NCBI RefSeq assembly: GCF_902806315.1
Contig: NZ_CADCWD010000017.1
Coordinates: 1 to 64,000, forward strand
Source of the DNA: an uncultured Sphingosinicella sp.
GTDB lineage: Bacteria; Pseudomonadota; Alphaproteobacteria; Sphingomonadales; Sphingomonadaceae
Direction of reading: 5' to 3'
DNA: 64,000 nucleotides
Shown: piece by piece, positions 44,573-53,410 of the stretch
Numbering within the stretch: position 1 is the first letter of the stretch
Layout of the letters: every line of letters starts with the position of its first letter
Translations under genes and position numbers: made by a program
Notes under the pieces: generated by a model
Databases searched by the model: none
Told to the model about the DNA's origin: nothing
What the model saw: only the letters and a program-made list of their open reading frames with translations

Positions 44573-45586
44573 TCAAACTCCTTCGTGTCCTAGGTTGAAG
44601 CCGCGCACCACCCGAAGTTCGCCTTCGGAAAGCTCCACAAGCGCAACCGGAACAGACGCGTCGGTTGCTAGATGAAGCCCTGGCTTTGCGGCAATCCCGA
44701 CCAATCTGCGCCCCTCGCGGAGCGCCCTTGCCTGATCGGGGGTGACGGGTAGAGCCGGGATGTCGTCCAGCCCCGCCGTCAGCGGCAAGAGTGCCTGTTC
44801 AAGTTGGCGCGCTTGGGCGAGTTCGCCCAATTTGTCCAGCGAAATCGCGTGGGAAAGCCCGAACGAACCGGCCTTCACGCGCCTCAACATGGTGACGTGG
44901 CCCACTGTGTCCAAGGCATAGGCGATGTCGCGAGCGAGCGAGCGGATGTAGGTGCCCTTGGATACAGAAGCGGAGAGGGTGATCCCTCCCAGGTCCTCCC
45001 CGGCACGGGGAGGGGGACCATGCGAAGCATGGTGGAGGGGGCTCTCCACGCACTCGGCGTGTCTCCGGGCCCCCTCCACCGCTGTTCCGGCGGCCCCCCT
45101 CCCCGTTCCGGGGAGGACTTGAAGTGAGTGCACCGTCACCTCGCGTGCCTTCATCTCCACCGCTTCGCCGGACCTGGCGAGGTCGTACGCGCGGCGGCCG
45201 TCGATCTTTAGGGCCGAGTAACTGGGCGGCACCTGCTCGATCGTGCCGGTGAAGCGTGGCAGGACAGCGTGCACCTCCGCCTCGGAGGGCGTCTTCTCGG
45301 AGGTCACGACCACCTCCCCTTCCGCGTCGAGCGTGCTCGTCTCGACCCCGAAGCGGATCGTGAACTCGTAACGCTTGTCGGAATCCAGCGCGCGCCCGCA
45401 CAGCTTCGTCGCCTCGCCGAGCGCGACCGGCAGCACGCCGCTGGCGAGCGGGTCCAGCGTCCCGCCGTGCCCCACCTTCACCTTGGGATAGCCGCCCGCC
45501 CGCAGCGCCCGCTTGACCGCAGATACGACATCTGTCGAGCCCGGCCCGACCGGCTTGTCGATGATCAGCCAGCCGTGGAGCGCCAT
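44573..45586 (-). CDS. truB: tRNA pseudouridine-55 synthase with a repeat-derived insert
   Basis: A 337-residue enzyme making pseudouridine 55 in the tRNA T-loop. N-terminus [22 protein letters not shown], catalytic Asp in [21 protein letters not shown], and [17 protein letters not shown] with RRVKAGSF follow. Between HSLQ and [13 protein letters not shown] the protein carries a 42-residue segment (about residues 157-198, [16 protein letters not shown] and similar) encoded by a GC-rich palindromic repeat (44993-45118). The family does not have it there. The repeat is 126 bases, a multiple of three, so the frame survives. Start ATG 45586, overlapping the GNAT gene by 22 bases. Confidence 0.93.
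   Translation of the reverse strand: MALHGWLIIDKPVGPGSTDVVSAVKRALRAGGYPKVKVGHGGTLDPLASGVLPVALGEATKLCGRALDSDKRYEFTIRFGVETSTLDAEGEVVVTSEKTPSEAEVHAVLPRFTGTIEQVPPSYSALKIDGRRAYDLARSGEAVEMKAREVTVHSLQVLPGTGRGAAGTAVEGARRHAECVESPLHHASHGPPPRAGEDLGGITLSASVSKGTYIRSLARDIAYALDTVGHVTMLRRVKAGSFGLSHAISLDKLGELAQARQLEQALLPLTAGLDDIPALPVTPDQARALREGRRLVGIAAKPGLHLATDASVPVALVELSEGELRVVRGFNLGHEGV
44993..45118. repeat. GC-rich palindromic element inserted in truB (126 bases)
   Basis: Terminal inverted repeats GTCCTCCCCGG (44993-45003) and CCGGGGAGGAC (45108-45118) are perfect. Inside are the subpalindromes ACCATGCGAAGCATGGT and a GGAGGGGGC/GCCCCCTCC arm pair. The same internal block (GGGGGACCA, GCG, TGGTGGAGGGG) occurs in the lnt element at 59435. 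Length is 42 codons and the reading frame of truB passes through without stops. Confidence 0.85.
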
Positions 45587-46104
45587 TCGTCCGCCAGGAT
45601 AGAGAACAGGACGGTGTCGCGGACATGGCCGTTCCAGGTGATCCGGTCCTGCCGGATGACGCCCTCGCGCACCCCGCCGATCTTGGCCATCGCCGCCTGC
45701 GAGCGCGCGTTGCGGCTGTCGACGCGGAACTCGATCCGGCGGAAGCCGCACGCGATCGCGCGGCCGATCATCAGATCCTTGACGCGCCGGTTCATGCCCG
45801 TGCCGCGAAGATCCGGCACGTAATAGGTGTTGCCGATCTCGAGCACGCCCCGATCCGGCTCGATCGAGATGAAGCAGCTCATGCCGACCAGCCGGTCGCC
45901 CGAAAAGATCGCGAACGGCGCCCAGTTCGGGCGGCTCAGCAGAAGCTCGAAGCTCCGGTCGAAATGCTCCGTATCGTAGGAGGTCGCATAAATCGCCCAG
46001 ATATCGCGATCCTCGGCGCAGGCGGCGCGGAGCGGCTCCCGGTGCGTTTCGGCGAGCGGCTCCAGCCGCAGGTCGCCGTCCCGCATCACCGCTGTAAGGT
46101 TCAC
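45565..46104 (-). CDS. GNAT-family N-acetyltransferase
   Basis: A 179-residue RimJ/RimL-like acetyltransferase. Acetyl-CoA site: [26 protein letters not shown] (RGTGMN as the Q/RxxGxG/A loop), then [29 protein letters not shown], a hallmark of this subgroup. N-terminus [17 protein letters not shown]. It may use start 46104 or 46086 (MRDGDL). It is wedged between rbfA and truB, a place where this gene is not universal, and overlaps both (4 and 22 bases). Substrate unknown; possibly an amine or ribosomal protein. Confidence 0.9.
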   Translation of the reverse strand: MNLTAVMRDGDLRLEPLAETHREPLRAACAEDRDIWAIYATSYDTEHFDRSFELLLSRPNWAPFAIFSGDRLVGMSCFISIEPDRGVLEIGNTYYVPDLRGTGMNRRVKDLMIGRAIACGFRRIEFRVDSRNARSQAAMAKIGGVREGVIRQDRITWNGHVRDTVLFSILADEWRSTAG

Positions 46105-46505
46105 TCCTCCTCGTCGGCGGCGAGGTCGCGCGCCACCTTCGGCGAGCGCAGGAGGCGATCGATATGGCTGCCTTCGTCGAAGCTCTCGTCCGCGAGGAAT
46201 TTGAGCTTCGCCGCATATTTGGTATTCACCCGCGAGGCGACCGAGCGCTGCAGGAAGGCGGTGTTGGTGCGCAGTGCCTTCAACACCTGCGCTTCGTCCG
46301 CGCCGAGCAGCGGCTTCACGAAAACCGTCGCGTGGCGAAGGTCCGGCGACATGCGCACCTCGGTGACGGAGACCGGATGGCTCGCCAGCACATCGTCATG
46401 CACCTCGCCGCGCGCCAGGATGTCGGCCAGAACATGGCGCACCTGCTCCCCAACGCGAAGCAGGCGGACGGAACGTCCTTCGGGAGTTTCGTTCTGACGT
46501 GCCAT
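46101..46505 (-). CDS. rbfA: Ribosome-binding factor A
   Basis: A 134-residue 30S maturation factor. Seen: [56 protein letters not shown], and [27 protein letters not shown] type C-terminus ([16 protein letters not shown]), the KH-fold RbfA signature. The ATG at 46505 is preceded by the palindromic repeat that separates it from infB. Overlaps the GNAT gene by ATGA. Confidence 0.95.
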   Translation of the reverse strand: MARQNETPEGRSVRLLRVGEQVRHVLADILARGEVHDDVLASHPVSVTEVRMSPDLRHATVFVKPLLGADEAQVLKALRTNTAFLQRSVASRVNTKYAAKLKFLADESFDEGSHIDRLLRSPKVARDLAADEEE

Positions 46506-46508
46506 GTA

Positions 46509-46614
46509 TCCCTCTCCCCTTCAGGGGAGAGGCTAGGAGAGGGGGAGTCGATCACCTCTCGGCAGCTTGAAAACTGCCCCTCTCCCTGACCCTCCCCCCG
46601 ACGGGGAGAGGGGA
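46509..46614. repeat. GC-rich palindromic element between rbfA and infB
   Basis: TCCCTCTCCCC (46509-46519) and GGGGAGAGGGGA (46603-46614) face each other, each arm being itself a small stem (CTCTCCCCTTCAGGGGAGAG; CCCCGACGGGG). It fills the 110-base gap between infB stop and rbfA start. Overall layout equals the truB and lnt elements with different internal sequence. Confidence 0.75.
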
Positions 46615-46615
46615 C

Positions 46616-49153
46616 TTACAAAGTCCGTGCGCGCTCTTCGACTTCGAAGACTTCGAGGTGGTCGCCCGCCTTGATGTCGTTGGTGTCGGCAAGCAGCACG
46701 CCGCATTCGAGGCCCGCGCGCACTTCGGCGACGTCGTCTTTGAAGCGCCGCAGCGATGCGATCGTCGTCTTGGACACGATGACGTCCTCGCGGGTGAGGC
46801 GCGCATGGAGGCCCTTGCGGATGACGCCTTCGAGCACCAGCAGACCGGCCGCCTTGTCCCGCTTGCCGGCGGGGAAGACTTCCTGGACGCGGGCGCGGCC
46901 GAGCACCGTCTCGACGATCTCCGGCCCGAGCTCGCCCGCCATCGCGCCCTTCACCCAGTCGGTGAGGTGATAGATGACGTCGTAATAGCGGAACTCGACC
47001 TTGTTGCGCTCGGCGATCTCGCGCGCCTTGGCGTTCGGGCGGACGTTGAAGCCGATGATCGGCGCGCCGCTCGCGGAGGCGAGGATCACGTCGCTCTCCG
47101 TGATCGCACCGACACCCGAGTGAAGGATGCGGGCCTTGATGTCCTCGGTCGAGATGCGGTTGACCGCGGTCGAGATCGCCTCGGCCGAACCCTGCACGTC
47201 GGCCTTGATGACCAGCGCAAACTCCTTGGCCTGGCTGGCGCGCGAGGCGAACATGTTCTCAAGGCTGATCGGCGCGGAGGTGGTCCGCTTCCGGTCGAGC
47301 ATCGTCTGGCGATATTCCGCGACTTCGCGGGCGCGGGCATCGTTCTCCACGACGGTGAGCGTGTCGCCCGCCGACGGCACGCCGGACAGGCCGAGCACTT
47401 CCACCGGCACGGAGGGTCCGGCTTCCTTCACCTGCTTGCCCTTGTCGTCGATCATCGCGCGGACCTTGCCGCTGATCGCGCCGACGACGAAGATGTCGCC
47501 GACCTTCAGCGTGCCGCGCTGCACGAGCACAGTGGCGAGCGGGCCGCGGCCCTTGTCGAGCTTGGCTTCGATGACGGTGCCCTCGGCCGCGCGCTTCGGA
47601 TTGGCCTTCAGCTCGAGCAGCTCGGCCTGGAGGTTGATCGCTTCCAGCAAGCCGTCGAGGTTCGTCTTCTTGAGCGCCGAGACTTCGACGTCCTGAACGT
47701 CGCCGCCCAGATCCTCGACCACGATCTCGTGCTGCAGCAGCTCCTCGCGGACCCGTTGCGGACGCGCTCCGTCCTTGTCGATCTTGTTGATCGCCACGAT
47801 CATCGGCACGCCGGCCGCCTTCGTGTGGTTGATCGCTTCCACCGTCTGCGGCTTGAGGCCGTCATCGGCCGCCACCACCAGCACGACGATATCCGTCACG
47901 TTGGCGCCGCGCTGACGCATTTCCGTGAACGCCTCGTGGCCCGGCGTGTCGAGGAAAGTGATCTTCGACGTGTCGGGCATCGCCACCTGATACGCGCCGA
48001 TATGCTGGGTGATGCCGCCGGCCTCGCCGGAAACAACGTTGGCGCCGCGGATCGCGTCCAGCAGCGAGGTCTTGCCATGATCGACATGGCCCATGATCGT
48101 GACCACCGGCGGACGCGGCTGCAGGGACTCGGGCGGATCGATATCGGTCTGGGCCTGGATGTCGACGTCGGCCTCGGACACGCGGACGATGCGGTGGCCG
48201 AACTCCTCGATCAGCAGCTCGGCGGTATCCTGGTCGATGGTCTCGGTGATCGTGATGGGCGTGCCCATCTTGAACAGCGACTTGACGAGATCGGAACCGC
48301 GCTCGCCCATGCGCTTGGCGAGTTCCTGGACGGTAATCGCTTCGGGAACGTCGACGTCGCGATATTGCTTGGCGGACGGGCCGGCCTGCTGATGGTGACG
48401 CTTCTCCTTCTCGCGGGCGCGCTTCAGCGCGGCCAGCGAGCGGGCACGGGCGCCGCCCTCGTCGTCGAGCGCGCGAGTGACGGTGAGCTTGCCCGATTGA
48501 CGGCGATCGTCGACGCCGCGGGCGCCGCGGGCGGGGCGCGCAGGCGGCTCGGGGCGCTTGACGGGCGTGAAGCCGCGCGGAGCGGGCCGTGCGGGCCGGC
48601 GCTCCTCGGTGTCCGCAGCAGCGGCCGCGGGCGCCTCGGCAGCAGCGGGCTCGGCGGGGGCGGCAGCGGGCTGCTCGGCGGCGCGGCGCGCTTCCTCCTC
48701 CGCACGAACGCGTGCTTCTTCCTCGGCGCGGCGATTCTCTTCGGCCCGGCGCTTTTCGTCTTCGGTAGCCTCGACGGCCTTGCGGTCCTCGCGGCGGCGC
48801 GCTTCCTCCAAGGCCGTCATGCGGGCCTCTTCGGCCTCGCGAAGCAGGCGCTCCTGAAGCTCGCGGCGGCTGGTCGCATCATTGACCGGGCGCGTGGCGG
48901 GACGCGGCGCAGCAGGCTCCGGCGCACGCGTGACGGGAGCCGCGGGAGCGGGAGCCGGCTTCGGCGCTTCCTCGACGCGGGTCGCTTCCTGCGCGGCGGC
49001 GGGGCCGAGGATGCGGCGCTTCTTCACCTCCACGACGACCGTGTTGGAGCGGCCGTGGCTGAAGCTCTGCTTGACCTTACCGGTCTCAACCGTGCGCTTC
49101 AGGCCCAGCGGCGCGCGCGCTCCCAGCTTCGGCTTGTCTGTCGTTTCGCTCAT
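46616..49153 (-). CDS. infB: Translation initiation factor IF-2
   Basis: An 845-residue GTPase that places initiator tRNA. N-terminal IF2N-like segment ([11 protein letters not shown]), a long Ala/Glu/Arg/Pro linker (residues about 45-235), a second IF2N ([24 protein letters not shown]), then the G domain with [44 protein letters not shown] and NKIDK, and the C-terminal initiator-tRNA domains. ATG 49153 ([11 protein letters not shown]) fits; a longer frame upstream lacks homology. Part of the conserved rimP-nusA-ylxR-infB operon. Confidence 0.98.
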   Translation of the reverse strand: MSETTDKPKLGARAPLGLKRTVETGKVKQSFSHGRSNTVVVEVKKRRILGPAAAQEATRVEEAPKPAPAPAAPVTRAPEPAAPRPATRPVNDATSRRELQERLLREAEEARMTALEEARRREDRKAVEATEDEKRRAEENRRAEEEARVRAEEEARRAAEQPAAAPAEPAAAEAPAAAAADTEERRPARPAPRGFTPVKRPEPPARPARGARGVDDRRQSGKLTVTRALDDEGGARARSLAALKRAREKEKRHHQQAGPSAKQYRDVDVPEAITVQELAKRMGERGSDLVKSLFKMGTPITITETIDQDTAELLIEEFGHRIVRVSEADVDIQAQTDIDPPESLQPRPPVVTIMGHVDHGKTSLLDAIRGANVVSGEAGGITQHIGAYQVAMPDTSKITFLDTPGHEAFTEMRQRGANVTDIVVLVVAADDGLKPQTVEAINHTKAAGVPMIVAINKIDKDGARPQRVREELLQHEIVVEDLGGDVQDVEVSALKKTNLDGLLEAINLQAELLELKANPKRAAEGTVIEAKLDKGRGPLATVLVQRGTLKVGDIFVVGAISGKVRAMIDDKGKQVKEAGPSVPVEVLGLSGVPSAGDTLTVVENDARAREVAEYRQTMLDRKRTTSAPISLENMFASRASQAKEFALVIKADVQGSAEAISTAVNRISTEDIKARILHSGVGAITESDVILASASGAPIIGFNVRPNAKAREIAERNKVEFRYYDVIYHLTDWVKGAMAGELGPEIVETVLGRARVQEVFPAGKRDKAAGLLVLEGVIRKGLHARLTREDVIVSKTTIASLRRFKDDVAEVRAGLECGVLLADTNDIKAGDHLEVFEVEERARTL

Positions 49154-49166
49154 ATAATCCTTCGTC

Positions 49167-49976
49167 TCAATCCACAGCCGAAACAATCGGCGACGCCGCC
49201 GCGGCGGCGCTTAGCCCAGCATTCAATCCGATAAAAGCGCGCCACCGGTCGATCGCGCGGGACACGCGCGCGGCGGCAGCCCGGTCGATTATGGCGACAT
49301 GTACCACATTTTGGCGGCCGAGCGCTAACGACAATATGGACCTATCCGCTGGAAAAACCAGCCCTTGCGGCTGAACCGCCTCGTCCAGGGCCGATGGGTT
49401 ACCCCCGACGCGCCAGGCCTGGTCCAGTTTGGAATTGCCGTCCGCGCCCGCATCGGAGGCGTGGATGAGGAGATGGACATCGCCTCGACGGGCCGCGGTT
49501 TCGATCTTTTCGCCGCCCGTGAGGAGCGTTCCGGAGCGCGCTTCAAGGCCAAGTCGGTCGAGAGCGGATTGACGAAGCGCCGCCTCGGTCCGCTCGCCGA
49601 GATCGTCGGGAATCCTGAGGTCGCCGGTCTTGAACGCCCGGGCGAGCGCGCCCTTGAGCTTGCCCTTGGCCTGCGCCGCTTCCAGCGCCGAACGGTCGAC
49701 GCCGATCCAGGCGCCGCGTCCCGGCGCCTTTGCGCGGACGTCAGGCGCGACCTGGCCGTCCGGCCCGAGCGCCAGACGGATCAGATTGTCGCGAGCGTCA
49801 TGCTCCCCCGTGAGGATGCACTTGCGCTCGGCGACATGAGCGCTTCGCCCATCCTCGCTCGTCCCGAGCGAGGTCGAGGGGCGCTCGTGATGAGTCTGTG
49901 CCAGCGCCCCTCGACTACGCTCGGGACGAACGGACTTGTTGTTCCGCTTCAGGCGCTCATTGGGAGGTGTCCGCAA
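49167..49976 (-). CDS. YlxR/DUF448 protein with L7Ae-like domain and repeat-coded insert
   Basis: About 269 residues. The YlxR core is AERKCILTGEHDARDNLIRLALGPDG then APGRGAWIG, a nucleic-acid-binding domain. The second half, SGTLLTGGEKIETAARRGDVHLLIHASDAG, looks like an L7Ae/eL8-type domain. I chose TTG 49976 because GGGGAGGA stands 5 bases upstream; it overlaps the nusA stop region by 20 bases. After 14 residues the chain runs through a repeat-coded segment (RPERSRGALA ... RPSTSLGTS), absent in most homologues, before the YlxR core. The insert lies in a tolerant N-terminal tail. Confidence 0.88.
   Translation of the reverse strand: MRTPPNERLKRNNKSVRPERSRGALAQTHHERPSTSLGTSEDGRSAHVAERKCILTGEHDARDNLIRLALGPDGQVAPDVRAKAPGRGAWIGVDRSALEAAQAKGKLKGALARAFKTGDLRIPDDLGERTEAALRQSALDRLGLEARSGTLLTGGEKIETAARRGDVHLLIHASDAGADGNSKLDQAWRVGGNPSALDEAVQPQGLVFPADRSILSLALGRQNVVHVAIIDRAAAARVSRAIDRWRAFIGLNAGLSAAAAASPIVSAVD
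49859..49929. repeat. RPERSRG-type palindromic repeat inside ylxR
   Basis: A 71-base inverted repeat: TCGTCCCGAGC (49859-49869) faces GCTCGGGACGA (49919-49929). The inner arms GTCGAGGGGCGCT and AGCGCCCCTCGAC are almost perfect, around a 17-base loop. Read on the minus strand it encodes the sphingomonad signature peptide RPERSRG...RPSTSLGT in frame in the N-terminal tail of the YlxR protein. Confidence 0.85.
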
Positions 49977-51591
49977 CCGCGTCCTCCCCTTCGTTGCCCT
50001 CGTCCTCGAACCAGTGGGCGCGGGCGGCCATGATAATCTCGTTGCCCTGCTCGTCGCTGAGGCCATATTCGGCGAGGATCCCGCCCCGGTCCTCGGGACG
50101 GTTCGGCTCGCGCTGGCGGCGCTGCTCCGGCTTCTTCTTGGCCACAAGCTCGTCGGTGGCGAGATCGGCGAGATCGTCGAGCGTCTTGATGCCCGCCTTG
50201 CCGAGCGTCACCAGCATCGCCTCCGTCAGGTACGGCATCTCGGCGAGCGCGTCCTCGACCCCGAGACCGCGACGCTCCTCGCGCGCCGCTTCCTCACGGC
50301 GCTCGAGCGCTTCGGCGGCGCGGTTCTGCAGCTCCGCGGCAAGCTCGTCGTCGAAGCCCTCGATCGAGGCGATCTCGTCGACCTCGACATAAGCGACCTC
50401 TTCAAGCGCCCCGAAGCCTTCGGCCACCAGCAGCTGGGCCAGCGTCTCGTCGACGTCGAGCTCCTCCTGGAACATGGTGGAGCGCTCGACGAACTCGCGC
50501 TGGCGCTTTTCGCTCGCGTCCGCCTCGGTCATGATGTCGATCGCCGAGCCGGTGAGCTGCGAAGCAAGGCGCACATTCTGGCCGCGGCGGCCGATGGCGA
50601 GGCTGAGCTGGTCGTCGGGAACGACGACTTCGATGCGGCTCTCTTCCTCGTCGATCACGACGCGGGCGACGGTGGCCGGCTGCAGCGCGTTGACGACGAA
50701 GGTGGCGAGATCCTCGCTCCAGGGGATTATGTCGATCTTCTCGCCCTGCATCTCCTGCACAACGGCCTGAACTCGCGAACCCTTCATGCCCACGCAGGCG
50801 CCGACCGGGTCGATCGAGCTGTCGTGGCTGATGACGCCGATCTTGGCGCGGCTGCCCGGATCGCGAGCGGCGGCCTTGATCTCGATGATGCCGTCGTAAA
50901 TTTCGGGCACTTCCTGCGCGAACAGCTTCTTCATGAAGTCGGGATGCGCACGGCTGAGGAAAATCTGCGGGCCTCGGTTCTCGCGGCGGACGCTGAGGAT
51001 CAGCGAGCGGATGCGGTCGCCGACCCGGACGACCTCGCGCGGGATCTGCTGATCGCGGCGGATGACGCCCTCGGCGCGGCCCAGGTCGACGACGACGTGG
51101 CCGAACTCGACGCGCTTGACGACGCCGGTAATGATCTCGCTCGCGCGGTCCTTGAACTCTTCATATTGGCGCTCGCGCTCGGCGTCACGGACCTTCTGGA
51201 AGATAACCTGCTTGGCGGCTTGCGCTGCGATGCGCCCGAACTCGATCGGCGGCAGCGGATCGACGATGAAGTCGCCGATCTCGGCGCCCGGCTGCAGCTT
51301 CTGCGCGTCGTCCAGGCTCACCTGCTTGAAATAGTCGTCGACCAGCTCGGTCACCTCCACGACGCGCCACAGGCGCAGGTCGCCGGTCTGCGGGTCGAGC
51401 TTGGCGCGGATGTCGTTCTCGGCGCCGTAGCGGGCGCGGGCGGCGCGCTGGATCGCGTCCTCCATCGCCTCGATGACGATGCCGCGGTCGATCAGCTTCT
51501 CGCGCGCGACCGAATCGGCGATCGCGATCAGCTCGGCCCTGTTGGCGGAAACGGCGCCCGGAGCGCCCGCGCTGGCAGCGGAAGTGGCCAT
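49957..51591 (-). CDS. nusA: Transcription termination/antitermination factor NusA
   Basis: A 544-residue NusA. N-terminal RNA polymerase-binding domain ([30 protein letters not shown]), S1 ([27 protein letters not shown]), KH1/KH2 with [31 protein letters not shown] and [24 protein letters not shown], and two C-terminal acidic helical repeats ([22 protein letters not shown]). The C-terminus ends in a short acidic tail. It sits between rimP (4 bases) and ylxR as usual. Confidence 0.97.
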   Translation of the reverse strand: MATSAASAGAPGAVSANRAELIAIADSVAREKLIDRGIVIEAMEDAIQRAARARYGAENDIRAKLDPQTGDLRLWRVVEVTELVDDYFKQVSLDDAQKLQPGAEIGDFIVDPLPPIEFGRIAAQAAKQVIFQKVRDAERERQYEEFKDRASEIITGVVKRVEFGHVVVDLGRAEGVIRRDQQIPREVVRVGDRIRSLILSVRRENRGPQIFLSRAHPDFMKKLFAQEVPEIYDGIIEIKAAARDPGSRAKIGVISHDSSIDPVGACVGMKGSRVQAVVQEMQGEKIDIIPWSEDLATFVVNALQPATVARVVIDEEESRIEVVVPDDQLSLAIGRRGQNVRLASQLTGSAIDIMTEADASEKRQREFVERSTMFQEELDVDETLAQLLVAEGFGALEEVAYVEVDEIASIEGFDDELAAELQNRAAEALERREEAAREERRGLGVEDALAEMPYLTEAMLVTLGKAGIKTLDDLADLATDELVAKKKPEQRRQREPNRPEDRGGILAEYGLSDEQGNEIIMAARAHWFEDEGNEGEDAVADTSQ

Positions 51592-51595
51592 GGTC

Positions 51596-52183
51596 TTAAT
51601 CCTCTACTACTTTGAAATCTTCGGACGGCTCATCCCCCGGACGCTCCGTCTCTTCCTCGATCTTGTCGGCACCCTCCGCGCTGAGCGGAGCGGTCGCCTT
51701 GATGAGCCTGTCGGTCATGGCGAGCTTGGCCGACTGGATGAGGGCGAAGGGCAGCCGCGTCGGGCCGAGCCCCTGCACGTCCACCAGCACCTGATCGCCC
51801 TCGCTGCCGGTGAGATCGCCCGAAAAGACCTTCCGCCCCTCAAGCTTCTCGGCCAGCACGATCCGCGCCTCATGGCCCTTCCAATCGTCATAATCCTTGA
51901 GGCGCGTCAGCGGCCGGTCGATGCCGGGCGAGCTCACCTCGAGCCGGTAGGCATGCTCGATCGGATCGCGCCCTTCCGCCTCCAGCTCATCCAAAACCGC
52001 GGACAGCCGGCGCGACAGCCGCGCGCAATCGTCGAGCGTCAGCTGGCGCGTATCCGGCCGCTCGGCCATGATCTGCAGAGTCGGATCGGACGTGCCGCCC
52101 ATCATCTTGACGCGCACGAGTTCCAGCCCTTCCGCTTTCGCTTCGGGCTCGATCAGCTCGGTCAGTTGGGCGAGGTCCGCCAT
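51596..52183 (-). CDS. rimP: Ribosome maturation factor RimP
   Basis: A 195-residue 30S assembly factor. N-terminus MADLAQLTELIEPEAKAEGLELVRVKMMGG, then TLDDCARLSRRLSAVLDELE and YRLEVSSPGIDRPL, the RimP hallmark, followed by an SH3-like C-terminal domain. ATG 52183 is preceded by GGAGC; an 11-residue longer frame has no homology. First gene of the operon that runs to pnp; its promoter is at 52284-52312. Confidence 0.95.
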   Translation of the reverse strand: MADLAQLTELIEPEAKAEGLELVRVKMMGGTSDPTLQIMAERPDTRQLTLDDCARLSRRLSAVLDELEAEGRDPIEHAYRLEVSSPGIDRPLTRLKDYDDWKGHEARIVLAEKLEGRKVFSGDLTGSEGDQVLVDVQGLGPTRLPFALIQSAKLAMTDRLIKATAPLSAEGADKIEEETERPGDEPSEDFKVVED

Positions 52184-52283
52184 CCATGCTCCAAAAGGTA
52201 TAAAGCCAGGACGCATCCCGGCGCCGCCGGCCCCTCCTCGGGACCAGCCTCAACACGTTACCGATGTCGAGAAAGGCAGGAGC

Positions 52284-52312
52284 TATATAGGCGATCGGCC
52301 CGGCGCGGGCAA
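52284..52312 (-). promoter_or_regulatory. Sigma-70-type promoter of the rimP-pnp operon
   Basis: Minus strand TTGCCC (52312-52307), a spacer of exactly 17 bases, then TATATA (52289-52284). Predicted start near 52277, so the leader to the rimP ATG is about 95 bases. It matches in style the ssrA promoter (TATATA, 17-base spacer). Confidence 0.75.
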
Positions 52313-52317
52313 GCGGA

Positions 52318-52899
52318 TTAGCGAGAGCCCCAGGGCGCGGGCGGAGGTGTGACCGGCTTCGTCAGGTCGAACTCGACCCTGAAGAAGCGGTTTGGCCGAC
52401 GCAGTTCGTAAGCGAAGGCGCGGCCCGGCTCGACATCCATCGCCCAGACGTTCGTCACCGACTGCGGGATGTTCTCCCGGACGAAAAGGGCCTTCGTGAA
52501 CGGGTCGGCCGGGAACTCCTGACGAGTTGCCGCGCCGGTCAGGGTCGCATCGCCGCCATATTGGGTGAGCTTGTCCTCGCTGCCGTCCTCGTGGCGATGG
52601 TCGTGCTTGAGGCGGAGGCCCGCGCCCGTGCGGGTCACCACCCAGGTGCGCGAGCGATTCTCGCCAACATGGAATGGGATGCGGATCTCGTCCCGCGAGC
52701 AGTCGCGGACGTGCATGACGAGGCGCTTGCCCGCAAAGTCCCGGTCGGCCTCCACAGGCGGGCTGGCGATCCGGCCTTCATAGGCCTTTCCGCAGAGGCC
52801 GGAGAGCCGGGCGAAGAACTGGTCGGCGGGTTCCAAAGTCGGTGTGCTCGCGCAGCCGCCAAGGGCGCAGGCTGCGAGGAGGGCGACAGCGGACTTCAT
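52318..52899 (-). CDS. Lipoprotein of unknown function
   Basis: A 193-residue lipoprotein. Signal and lipobox: MKSAVALLAACALGGCAS. The mature part has FFARLSGLCGKAYEGRI, MHVRDCSRDEIRIPFHVGENRSRTWVVTRTGAGLRLKHDHRHEDGSED and TLTGAATRQEFPADPFTKALF, a compact beta-rich domain with two further Cys, in the style of alphaproteobacterial periplasmic lipoproteins annotated as secreted. I recognise no named family. It follows the ICMT-like gene by 10 bases, so it is likely the third gene of the polyketide operon. Confidence 0.75.
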   Translation of the reverse strand: MKSAVALLAACALGGCASTPTLEPADQFFARLSGLCGKAYEGRIASPPVEADRDFAGKRLVMHVRDCSRDEIRIPFHVGENRSRTWVVTRTGAGLRLKHDHRHEDGSEDKLTQYGGDATLTGAATRQEFPADPFTKALFVRENIPQSVTNVWAMDVEPGRAFAYELRRPNRFFRVEFDLTKPVTPPPAPWGSR

Positions 52900-52909
52900 C
52901 TCGCCAAGC

Positions 52910-53410
52910 TTAAGCGGAAGGGACGGCACCCGCCAAGGCCTTCTCCTCCGCGCGGATGCGGATCGCCAGGACGGCCGCATTGGCGAGGCTGAAGACCAGC
53001 GCCACCTGCCACAGCCCAAAAACCAGTGGGAGAACGGCGATCTCGCCTGCGACGACGAGATAGTTCGGATGACGGACCAGGCGAAACGGGCCGCGAGCGA
53101 CCAGCCGCTCGCCGGGGACGACGATGATGCGCGTGGTCCAGCGCCGGCCGAGCGTCGCCAGGATCCAGACACGGCCGAGCTGCAGCAGGACGAAGACGGC
53201 GATGAGCGGCCAGGTGACCGCTTTTCCGGGAGCCAGCCACCACAAGGTGGCGAGCCAGAGCGCGTGAACGGCGACGATCAGCGGATAGTGGCCGGGCGAA
53301 GCTTCGTAGGCGCCGCGCGCGAGCAGCGCCTTCGTGTTGCGCCTGGCGATGACGAGCTCGGCAAGCCGCTGAAGCGTCACGAGCGCGAGGATGATCGCAG
53401 CCGCCGTCAT
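52910..53410 (-). CDS. Isoprenylcysteine methyltransferase-family membrane methyltransferase
   Basis: A 166-residue protein with four membrane segments and the ICMT/PEMT-type cofactor region GPFRLVRHPNYLVVAGEIAVLPLVFG (RHPxY motif). The small size suits the BpsB/SrsB-type enzymes that O-methylate type III polyketides. In Bacillus and Streptomyces such an enzyme (BpsB, SrsB) is co-encoded with the type III synthase; here the ATG-TGA overlap with the synthase gene (53407-53410) gives the same arrangement. Methylation of an alkylresorcinol or alkylpyrone is therefore the best guess. Confidence 0.82.
   Translation of the reverse strand: MTAAAIILALVTLQRLAELVIARRNTKALLARGAYEASPGHYPLIVAVHALWLATLWWLAPGKAVTWPLIAVFVLLQLGRVWILATLGRRWTTRIIVVPGERLVARGPFRLVRHPNYLVVAGEIAVLPLVFGLWQVALVFSLANAAVLAIRIRAEEKALAGAVPSA

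Noticed and set aside
44993-45118. Reading the truB insert as a frameshift or sequencing error
   Set aside because: The insert is a discrete palindrome of 126 bases, divisible by three, and homology resumes in the same frame on both sides.
44573-46216. A 547-residue frame covering truB plus upstream sequence as one protein
   Set aside because: The N-terminal part is the shadow of the GNAT gene; TruB homology starts at [12 protein letters not shown].
46658-49234. An 858-residue plus-strand frame opposite infB
   Set aside because: It is the antisense shadow of infB in GC-rich DNA and has no protein-family features.
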